Origin: Microcoleus sp036705565
GTDB lineage: Bacteria > Cyanobacteriota > Cyanobacteriia > Cyanobacteriales > Microcoleaceae
Length of the DNA stretch: 64,000 bases
Strand: one strand, 5' to 3'
Assembly (NCBI GenBank): GCA_036705565.1
Contig: JAUBUY010000008.1
Shown: positions 32,187 to 40,600 of the stretch, piece by piece
Numbering within the stretch: the first letter of the stretch is position 1
How the letters are laid out: every line of letters starts with the position of its first letter
The notes under the pieces: model-generated
Seen by the model: only the letters and a program-made list of their open reading frames with translations
The model's database searches: none
Told to the model about the DNA's origin: nothing
Position numbers and translations under genes: made by a program

Positions 32187-33641
32187 TTAGTCCGTAGTAC
32201 CGGTTTGCAGCGACTCTTTAGCAGTCTGCGTCCACTCAGAGTGGAAGAATTCACCGCGCGGTTTGTCGGTGCGTTCGTAGGTGTGAGCCCCAAAATAATC
32301 ACGCTGAGCTTGCGTGAGGTTTTGTGGCAATCTTTCGCGTCGGTAGCTATCAAAATAGTCCAGCGAGGCGCTAAATGCTGGCACTGCAATCCCCAGTTGG
32401 CAAGCAGTAGCTAACACGTCTCGCCAAGCCGATTGGCGATCGAGAATGCTCTGTTTGAACTCCGGCGCTAACAGCAAATTCGGCAACGTAGGATCGTCCT
32501 TGAAAGCTGTTTTAATCTTGTCCAAAAAGCCAGCCCGAATGATACAGCCACCCTTCCAAATTCGGGAAATTTCGCTCAAACTCAAGTCGTAATTGTAGGA
32601 CTTCGATGCCGCGCTCAACAGCGCCATGCCTTGAGCGTAGGAGCAAATCTTCGAGCAGTAAAGCGCATCCCGGACTTTATTCACAAACTCTTTAGTATCG
32701 CCTTCGTACTTGCCGCTAGGCCCGGTTAGTTCTTGGGAAGCTTTGATGCGCTCGTCTTTGTAAGAAGACATGATTCTGGCATTCACAGCAGCGATAATTG
32801 TGGGAATGCTCACGCCCAATTCCAAAGCACTCATTACAGTCCAGCGGCCCGTACCTTTCTGACCGGCTGCGTCCATAATTACCTCAACTAAGGGTTGCTT
32901 AGTTTCCGGGTCAATGTACTTGAAAATATTAGCCGTAATTTCAATCAAAAACGAGTTGAGCTCGTCTGTGGTATTCCATTCGGCAAAAACTTCCTGCAAC
33001 TGCTGGCCGTTCAATCCACCAACGTTTTTGAGCAAATCGTAGGCTTCAGCAATGAGCTGCATATCACCGTACTCAATGCCGTTGTGAACCATCTTCACGT
33101 AGTGGCCAGCGCCACCAGGGCCGATGAATGTGACGCAGGGGCCGTCATCTACTTGAGCGGCAATTTTGGTGAGAATTGGCTCTAGTAGGCCGTAAGCAGT
33201 GCGGGTGCCACCGGGCATCAAACTAGCACCATTCAGCGCGCCTTCTTCGCCGCCGCTGATTCCCATGCCGACAAATCCCAGTCCGATCGATTCTAAATCT
33301 TTGGTGCGGCGTTCGGTGTCGTCGTAGAGCGAGTTGCCGCCGTCAATAATCATGTCGCCCGGTGACAGCATGGGTTTGAGCTGGTCGATGACTGCATCTA
33401 CGGGTTTCCCAGCTTGCACCATGACTAAGATTCTGCGCGGGGTTTCTAGGATATCGACGAATTCTGTCAGAGTCTTGGCGGCTACAATGTTCTTGCCGGG
33501 GGCGCGCTTGGCCATGAAGTCGTCGGTTTTGGCTGCGGTGCGGTTGTATACAGCCACGGAGAAGCCTCTGCTTTCGACGTTGAGCGCTAGGTTTTCGCCC
33601 ATCACTGCTAGACCGATTAAACCAAAATTTTGCTTTGTCAT
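32187..33641 (-). CDS. gnd: 6-phosphogluconate dehydrogenase, decarboxylating
   Basis: Gnd turns 6-phosphogluconate and NADP+ into ribulose 5-phosphate, CO2 and NADPH in the oxidative pentose phosphate pathway. The N-terminal motif GLAVMGENLALN starts the Rossmann domain, with NRTAAKTDDF for NADP binding. FVGMGISGGEEGA and GPGGAGHYVKMVHNGIEY hold the catalytic Lys and substrate contacts. The C-terminal tail ends DYFGAHTYERTDKPRGEFFH. The 484-residue length is standard. It is monocistronic, with the GGTGCG..CGCACC hairpin (about 32154-32171) downstream. Confidence 0.97.
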   Translation of the reverse strand: MTKQNFGLIGLAVMGENLALNVESRGFSVAVYNRTAAKTDDFMAKRAPGKNIVAAKTLTEFVDILETPRRILVMVQAGKPVDAVIDQLKPMLSPGDMIIDGGNSLYDDTERRTKDLESIGLGFVGMGISGGEEGALNGASLMPGGTRTAYGLLEPILTKIAAQVDDGPCVTFIGPGGAGHYVKMVHNGIEYGDMQLIAEAYDLLKNVGGLNGQQLQEVFAEWNTTDELNSFLIEITANIFKYIDPETKQPLVEVIMDAAGQKGTGRWTVMSALELGVSIPTIIAAVNARIMSSYKDERIKASQELTGPSGKYEGDTKEFVNKVRDALYCSKICSYAQGMALLSAASKSYNYDLSLSEISRIWKGGCIIRAGFLDKIKTAFKDDPTLPNLLLAPEFKQSILDRQSAWRDVLATACQLGIAVPAFSASLDYFDSYRRERLPQNLTQAQRDYFGAHTYERTDKPRGEFFHSEWTQTAKESLQTGTTD

Positions 33642-33934
33642 GCTAATAACCCGCTGGTTGTTCCCGCTTGATGATAGGTTTGCGAGAGAGGAAAGCGAGG
33701 CGGGGTGTACCGCTTTCCGGTGGACTAAAAGTATTGGACAATAGACCTAGGAGGTTTAGGTTTATTTTTATATTCTCAGAATTGCTGTTTGGTAAATCAG
33801 TAGGGTTTTTTTAAGATTTAAGGGATATTAATGACGCCGACAGGTGATGATAAGGCAGGTATTATGTCGATCGCGGTAACGGTAGATACAAACAAGCGGA
33901 CATTTTGAGGAAAATTGAGGAGACTGTTGTAACT

Positions 33935-34357
33935 ATGGAAGATTTGCAGTATCTCGCGGCCTGGGTGAAGGAGCAACACGCTCGCGAGTATATTTTGACT
34001 TGGCTGCTGAGTCAACAGGGGCTGTGGTGGTCTGATGGGGATATTTATCAGGCCGTTTTGCAAAAGTCGGGAAAGCTTTTGAAAGCTTATGTTCAAAAAA
34101 GGCAAGCGGGAGAGTTATTTGAGGGAATTTCTGAGAAGTTGGGAGGAGATGAGAATTGGGATGATTTGGCGGCGAGTTTGGCGCGAATTCTTGCGGTTTA
34201 TCAAGAGGAATTATCGCATTTGCAAGAGCGCGATCGCAAGGGGGATGGGGTAAAAAAAAATTTGATTAGCCAACCGTTGACTGGAGATCCTTTGCCGCTT
34301 TTGGAGGTGCAGCAAGCTTTGCCCGATCCTTATGCGGATACGTTGACGGGGAGATAA
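33935..34357 (+). CDS. hypothetical protein, 140 aa
   Basis: ATG 33935 (MEDLQYLAAWVKEQHAREYI) follows a GAGGAG ribosome site, so it is preferred to the TTG at 33905. The protein is helical and soluble, with LLSQQGLWWSDGDIYQAVLQKSGKLL and a Pro-rich tail ending PYADTLTGR. I do not recognise a family. A REP block begins 34 bases after the stop. Confidence 0.65.
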   Translation: MEDLQYLAAWVKEQHAREYILTWLLSQQGLWWSDGDIYQAVLQKSGKLLKAYVQKRQAGELFEGISEKLGGDENWDDLAASLARILAVYQEELSHLQERDRKGDGVKKNLISQPLTGDPLPLLEVQQALPDPYADTLTGR

Positions 34358-34390
34358 TTTGCGATCGACTTTTTGGAGGCACAAGAATCT

Positions 34391-34624
34391 CAGAAACCGG
34401 GTTTCTTCCTATATCTCTCGTACTCAACCAAAAATTGTCGCAGAAACCCGGTTTCTCGCCACGCAGTTAATCCCAAAAACCGGGTTTCTTCCTATATCTC
34501 TCGTACTCAACCAAAAATTGTCGCAGAAACCCGGTTTTTCGCCACGCAGTGAATCCCAGAAACCGGGTTTCTTCCTACATCTTTCGTACTCAACCAAAAA
34601 TTGTCGCAGAAACCCGGTTTCTCG
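34391..34624. repeat. REP/BIME block C, three units
   Basis: Three inverted pairs of AGAAACCGGGTTTCT / AGAAACCCGGTTTCT lie about 86 bases apart, with a linker different from blocks A and B (TTCCTATATCTCTCGTACTC, then AACCAAAAATTGTCG) and the spacer CGCCACGCAGTTAATCC. It forms the 3' flank of two convergent genes. Confidence 0.92.
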
Positions 34625-34653
34625 CAACTTGGGCGACAGTTCTCGATCTAGAT

Positions 34654-35250
34654 TCAAGGATTGAGAATAGGTGTAATATCTAGAAGAAATCCGGGAAGTA
34701 CATCTTCACCCGAAAGTGTAGGCGGTTGGTCAAAAGAGAAATTAATCACTTCTGCTACATCTTCAGACAAGCGATAGATTTCTACTAAAGGCGTTTGGGG
34801 GTCAATTAGCCAACCTAAGCGACAGCCGTTAGTTCGATAATACCGCATTTTAGCCCGCAATGTTTCTAGGGAATCACTTTGCGAACGCAATTCTATTACA
34901 AAGTCCGGGCACAGGGGAGGAAATTTGCGCTTATCTTCTGCGGATAATGCTTCCCAACGTTCTAGGAGTACCCAAGCAGCATCAGGGGAACGCTTCGCAC
35001 CGTTGGGTAATTGAAAGATAGTGGAAGAGTCAAAGACTTTTCCCAATCGAGTCTGACGATTCCACAAACCGAGTCCCAGGTTGAGATCCGAATTTCTGAT
35101 GCCGCTTTCGCCGCCTGTTGGAGGCATAATAATTAGTTCTCCTTCGGGGGTTTGTTCTAATCGCCACTCTTCATTAGCGATGGACAATTGATAAAATTGT
35201 TCGTCGGTTAAAGCGACGGATGCAGGTAGGTTGAGAGTTATAGTTTCCAT
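34654..35250 (-). CDS. Uma2-family protein (PD-(D/E)xK fold), first copy
   Basis: Uma2/DUF820 proteins are abundant in filamentous cyanobacteria. They have a restriction-endonuclease-like fold, and the cellular role is not settled. The core shows EGELIIMPPTGGESG, then SPDAAWVLLERWE (the conserved PDxxxV Asp), CPDFVIELRSQSDSLE (the ExR/K position) and KMRYYRTNGCRLGWLIDP. ATG 35250 (METITLNLP) is chosen over 35268. REP blocks flank it on both sides. No partner gene is adjacent. Confidence 0.9.
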   Translation of the reverse strand: METITLNLPASVALTDEQFYQLSIANEEWRLEQTPEGELIIMPPTGGESGIRNSDLNLGLGLWNRQTRLGKVFDSSTIFQLPNGAKRSPDAAWVLLERWEALSAEDKRKFPPLCPDFVIELRSQSDSLETLRAKMRYYRTNGCRLGWLIDPQTPLVEIYRLSEDVAEVINFSFDQPPTLSGEDVLPGFLLDITPILNP

Positions 35251-35327
35251 CGTTGATATTATCGCCAACTAGCTTGGTTTTATTATAACTCGCACTTTCT
35301 GACAATTTTCTCAAAAAGATCGCACGC

Positions 35328-35478
35328 TCAGAAACCGGGTTTCTTTCGATATTTCTCGTGCGAGGCGGAAAATTGTCGCAGAAACCCGGTTTCTCGCCAC
35401 GCAGCTAATCCCAGGAACCGGGTTTCTTCCGATATTTCTCGTACTCAACTGAAACTTGTCGCAGAAACTCGGTTTCTC
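35328..35478. repeat. REP/BIME block D, two degenerate units
   Basis: Two inverted pairs with the block C type spacer (CGCCACGCAGCTAATCCCAG). Mismatches in the arms (AGGAACCGGG, AGAAACTCGG) show decay. It lies on the 5' side of the Uma2 gene. Confidence 0.88.
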
Positions 35479-35561
35479 GCCACCTAACGAGAGAAATTAG
35501 AGCGCAAATCCGCGATAATCGATCGCAATCACCCGCGCCAAATTCCCCACGCTAACCCACA

Positions 35562-35713
35562 AGTCCGCCGGGGGTTGAAAGCCCGCGTCTCATAGCAAAA
35601 GTCCTCTCAAAGAGGACTGAAAGACACATTTTTGAACAAGCATTGCAATATCTCCCCAGTCGGTTTCAACCGAGTTTCGCTCTCTCGACAGGGGTTTTAA
35701 CCCCTGGCGGACT
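35562..35713. repeat. 152-bp MITE-like element with 19-bp terminal inverted repeats
   Basis: The ends AGTCCGCCGGGGGTTGAAA and TTTTAACCCCTGGCGGACT are complementary at 17 of 19 positions. Inside are the hairpin AGTCCTCTCAAAGAGGACT and a smaller CGGTTTCAACCG. There is no ORF. It lies just past the stop of the ABC exporter gene. Confidence 0.75.
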
Positions 35714-35725
35714 GTTTGTTTAACT

Positions 35726-37621
35726 CTAAATATAGCTGCTAGCTTGACGGGTGAACATTGAGCAGTAAATTCCGTTTGATGCTATCAATTCGTCGTGAGT
35801 TCCTATTTCTGCTATTTTACCGTTTTCCATGACGGCGATGCGATCGGCAATTTTTGCTAAGCCCAATCTGTGACTGATGACTATGGTTGTTTTCCCGGCG
35901 GCTATTTGGCGGAAGATGCTGTAAATTTCGTGTTCTGTCTTGGGGTCGAGGGCGGCGGTTGGTTCGTCAAAAATGAGCACTTCGGCTGTAGAAAGCCGCA
36001 TTAAGGCGCGGGCGATCGCAATTCTTTGCCACTGTCCCCCCGATAAGTCTATGCCGTCTTCTAATTGTTTCCCCAACGGAGTCTCTAAACCTGCGGAAAG
36101 ACTATTTACTTTGGCGCTAATTCCTGCTTCGGAAATAGCTTCATTAATTGCGGTGTCATCTGACAGTGAAAGCAAGTCGCCGAAACCGACGTTTTCGCGG
36201 ACTGTCGAGGGGAAACGGGCGTAATCTTGCATGACGACGGCGATGCGCGATCGCACGTATGCTAGAGAGTACGATCGCAAATCTTTGCCGTTCCAGTCGA
36301 TCGTACCGCTTGTCGGATCGTACAGTCTGCCGAGCAGTTTGCCAAGGGTGGTTTTACCCGCGCCATTTTCACCAACAAGCACTAGCATTTCACCCGGATT
36401 AATGGTTAAGTCGATATTTGCGATCGTGCTTTTATTGCTACCGGGATAGCAGAAAGATAGATGCTTAATCTCGATGCCAATTTTATCTTTTGTGGGGCAG
36501 GCATCTAGCCCGTCTTCTGGTAAACTAGGCAGGCGAGATGCTACATCTCCAAGCGGAGACTGCAATTCTGGTTTGAGTTCCAAAAGTTGAAAAATCGGAG
36601 TAACACCGAGGGAAATATCGTACAAATTAGCATAATTGCCTATAAGTAACTGCAAACTTTGCTCCACCTGAACAATCAAACCCGAATACAGCGCCAAATC
36701 TCCCAAAGTATAGCGCCCTCCCAAAGCTCCCATTACCACATAAACAAAGGGCAAAGCTACTCCGATTCTACTAAACACTGACCACAAAAGTAAAACAATT
36801 GCTCCTTTTTTTCGGATTTGCTGCATCTCGCTAAAAAATTGCAAAAACTGCTCCTGCCAGCGTTTGAGCCAAAGTTCCTGCAAGCCAAACAAACGCAATT
36901 CTTTAGCATATTCTTCGCCCGTCAGGACTCTAGCGGACAAGTTCATCTCGCGGCTGATTTTAGCTTGCTTTCTTTGAACTCTCCAGATGATTTTGCTATA
37001 TTTTCTTTGGATGTAAATTGAGGGACAGGATGAAATCAACATCACCACTGGCACCCACCAAGCTATTGCAGCAGCAAGGCCTATCGATGGAATAAATATA
37101 AAAATTCCCGTGATGGTCATGCTGATGGTAAATGCTAGTTGCTGTATTTTGAATACTCCGGTTTTTGCGAGTTCTACTATATTTAATAGTTCCGGGTTTT
37201 CAAACAGGGCAATATCGTCGAAATTGGCGACTTTTTCGAGGACTTTTCCTTCGACAAAGCCTTGAACGCGATCGCGCAAAGATGTCGCTGCAAAAGAACT
37301 CATTGTGTCTAGGGCATCGCCGACTAACCTAAGACTTAAGACTCCGCCAATACTCCACAGCAATATTGGTCGGGAAAGCATCAAAGCAAGGGGCTGTGCT
37401 GTTTGGGTTTGCGACAGCAACCGAGATACTTCATCAATGATTAATTTATCTAAAAAAAGCACGGCAGATGGGGCAGCACCGGCGATGATGTTGAGTATTA
37501 TTAAATGGCGGAGTTCAATTGGTGCGGCTTTGATTATCAGGCCGAGGCTGCGCCACAAAGCTTGGAAGGTGGTAATTTGGATGGCTTGCATAGTTTGTGG
37601 GTAGGTGTCGGGTCTAGTCAT
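35726..37621 (-). CDS. ABC exporter, fused permease and ATPase half-transporter
   Basis: This 631-residue protein (from ATG 37621, MTRPDTYPQ) has an N-terminal six-helix exporter domain (about 30-330) and a C-terminal nucleotide-binding domain: Walker A GENGAGKTT, Q-loop VMQDYARF, signature DLSGGQWQRIAIARAL, Walker B VLIFDEPTAAL and switch VISHR. It should work as a dimer in the membrane; the substrate is unknown (lipid, peptide or drug-like). It starts about 45 bases after the stop of the giant WD40-Ig gene on the same strand, so the two may be co-transcribed. Confidence 0.9.
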   Translation of the reverse strand: MTRPDTYPQTMQAIQITTFQALWRSLGLIIKAAPIELRHLIILNIIAGAAPSAVLFLDKLIIDEVSRLLSQTQTAQPLALMLSRPILLWSIGGVLSLRLVGDALDTMSSFAATSLRDRVQGFVEGKVLEKVANFDDIALFENPELLNIVELAKTGVFKIQQLAFTISMTITGIFIFIPSIGLAAAIAWWVPVVMLISSCPSIYIQRKYSKIIWRVQRKQAKISREMNLSARVLTGEEYAKELRLFGLQELWLKRWQEQFLQFFSEMQQIRKKGAIVLLLWSVFSRIGVALPFVYVVMGALGGRYTLGDLALYSGLIVQVEQSLQLLIGNYANLYDISLGVTPIFQLLELKPELQSPLGDVASRLPSLPEDGLDACPTKDKIGIEIKHLSFCYPGSNKSTIANIDLTINPGEMLVLVGENGAGKTTLGKLLGRLYDPTSGTIDWNGKDLRSYSLAYVRSRIAVVMQDYARFPSTVRENVGFGDLLSLSDDTAINEAISEAGISAKVNSLSAGLETPLGKQLEDGIDLSGGQWQRIAIARALMRLSTAEVLIFDEPTAALDPKTEHEIYSIFRQIAAGKTTIVISHRLGLAKIADRIAVMENGKIAEIGTHDELIASNGIYCSMFTRQASSYI

Positions 37622-37666
37622 CCCCGGACGGTATATTATAACAAAGGTGCTTTTCACGATCTATTC

Positions 37667-40600
37667 TTACAGACTCAACTCTGGGATTCCCCATATGCGA
37701 ATAGTTCCATCACAGTGACTACTAATAATTTGTTTTCCATCTGGCGTAATTGCAAGGCAAGAAACCCTATTAGCGCGGGAAAAATACTCTTTTAGGTACT
37801 CCTGCACAACTTGAATAGCTATAGCTAATGATGGCGTTCGATGACTCTTTCTGTGTGACAATATGCCACTGTCCATAGCTTGCAAAACTTTCATAACTTG
37901 CATAACTAATGATGGCGTTGGATCTAATCCTCTCTCTCTAAGGATTGAAAAGGCTAAACATCTGACTTGGGCAACACTACTCTCTTTTATATGGTCTATG
38001 AAATGCTCTTCTATATGGCTGCTGAAATACTCTTCTATAGAGTGAAATTTTTCTCCAGTATTTAAGTCCCATATTTCAATAAACGACTCATAATCGTCAT
38101 CGTCATATCCAACCGATACAATTCTTTGACTATCAGGTGTAAGTGTAAGAGTCCGCACTATAGCAGAACTCTTTAAACTTAGCCGAACACCTGGAGATTC
38201 CTTCGTTAAGTCCCATATTTTAATCGTGTTGTTATTATGGCTAGTGATGAGTGTTTTACCATCCGGTGTAATAGCCAAAGCATAAATCCATCCTAAATCA
38301 CATCCTATAATAGTTCGCAATTTTCCAGTTATTAAATCATAGGATTTGATAATTTTTTCACTTCCTACAATTATTCTCTGTCCATCTGGAGAAATAACAA
38401 TCCTGTTAGTATTACTCCAATCAATATAAAATGCTTTCAAGATTTCTTGGTTGTTTAAATCCCATGTTTGAATAATGTTGTTGTCTTCAACACTAATAAA
38501 CTTTTTCCCATCTGGTGTAATAGCCACTAAATAAACTGAATCTGAATAATGTAGAGAGTGTAGTAACTCATTCGTCTTTAAATCCCAAATTTTTATGGTG
38601 TTATTCGCACCACTAACAAGTGTTTGCCCGTCTGGAGTAATAGCAATAGGGTTAATATAGTGTTGAGGAGCTTCCAGTGTACTAATTAATTCTCCAGTGT
38701 TTAAATTCCATATTTTTATGGAATCGTCCCAGTAACCACTACTAACAAGTCTCTGTCCATCTGGTGTAATAGCCAAAGAAGTATGAATCAATTCATGATA
38801 TCTATAATATCCATGATAACGATCAAAATGAAAATCAAAATCAAAATCATTATCAAAATGACCATTAAGGACATTAAGACATTTAAAACATTTATAGGGA
38901 TTGTATTTAACAGCCAAAACAAAGACATCAGCAGAAGCGCTTAAGTTTGCACTCGCCTCACTCAAACAGAAACGACTGATAGATAAGAAAACCCTAGCTA
39001 CTAGCTTTTGCAGCTTTTTCCAAAACCACCCTTCTAAAGCCGTATAAAAATCTAATACATTTGGATCTACAATTGTATCAATATCTGTTGTTTGATCTAC
39101 CTCTATATCTAGTTGTTCGTCAGCTTCTACTATCGTATCCGTCTCTTGAATTGCCTCGAATTTATCTGTACTTATATCTAATTCTTGTGTCTCATCAACT
39201 ATTGCATTATCTAATTTTTCCTCGGTATCTGTTGAGCCTGAATCTAAAGAAAATATTTCTTGGAGCAGCATTTCATAGGAAATTAAGTAAGATATTATTC
39301 TGCTAGAAATACCAGTATATAAAAAGAGCTTTCTTATATCTTGCGTATACTTCGGAGCTAATTGAGATGTTGCAGTTACTTGAAAATAACCTTGCTCATT
39401 CTGGGTAAAATTTAATGTACCATCTTGAGCAATTTCACCTCCGGTTGTTTCCCAATCAACCTCACCGGGCGCGAGTGAAAAGCCGAATTGATCTAATCCT
39501 TTAACAACAAATGTTTGTTGTTCGCTTGATTTAAGATAAACAAAACCAGGCTGAACTTCTAAACGTCTTAAAACAGGTAGGAGGATAACTTTAGCTGTAT
39601 CACTAAGTTTTCCTAATTTTGCGGTGACAGTAACTTCGCGCTTTTGATAATCGCCTTTAAAAGCTCCTTTATTGGTAATTAATCCACCAGTTGTACTGTT
39701 CCATCTAACATTCGTTATTTCTAAAGGATCGCCGACTTGATCGAATCCAGTTACAGTAAAAGTAAATGATTCGTCTGGTTTAATTTCTACCTGTTCAGGA
39801 GATATTTTTAGCCCTCTCAGAACAGGAGTAACAGTAACTTCAGCATTAGCGCTTAAATGCCCTACATTGACGGTTACTTGACAAGCACCTTTTTGCTGTT
39901 CTCCACTGCAAAAATTGCCATGTCGATCGATTAAGCCCTCTGTTGCATTCCATTCTATATTGCTGACAGATATTTCTTCACCTCGTTGATTTAAAGCAAC
40001 CACATTAAATTTTTGGCTTTCTCCTGGCTCTAAAGTAACAGATGAAGGTAAAATCTCTATGAATGTTAACCGAGAAGGTTCGTAAACTTTAACTTCTGTG
40101 CAAGTGTTAATTCTCCCTACACTTGCTTTAATAATAACAGTGTCTTCTCGATCGCCCGCATAAAATACACCCCGATTATCAATGTTTCCACTAATTGCTG
40201 ACCAAGTAACTTTTCCAGCTTGTATGTTGTTACCATACTGATCTACTCCCTTAACTTCAAACTGAAAGCTCTGGTCAAACTCTAATTGAGGTATTGAGGA
40301 TGTAATAATTAGTTCTGCTAGCCTCGGAGGTTCAATAATCGTAATTGGGATAACTCGACGAATTGAACTAACTGAAGCGATAACTTCAAAGTTTCCTTGC
40401 TTGTTGACAGCTATAAAATAGCCAGTTTGGTCAATTATTCCACCGCCGCTACTTGTTGACCAAGTAATTCTCCCAGTTTGTATGCTGTCACCATACTGAT
40501 CTACTCCTTTAACTTGAAACTGAAAACTCTGCCCAAACTCTAATTGAGATGTTGACGATATAATAATTAGTTCTGTTAGCTTCGGAGGTTCAATAATCGT

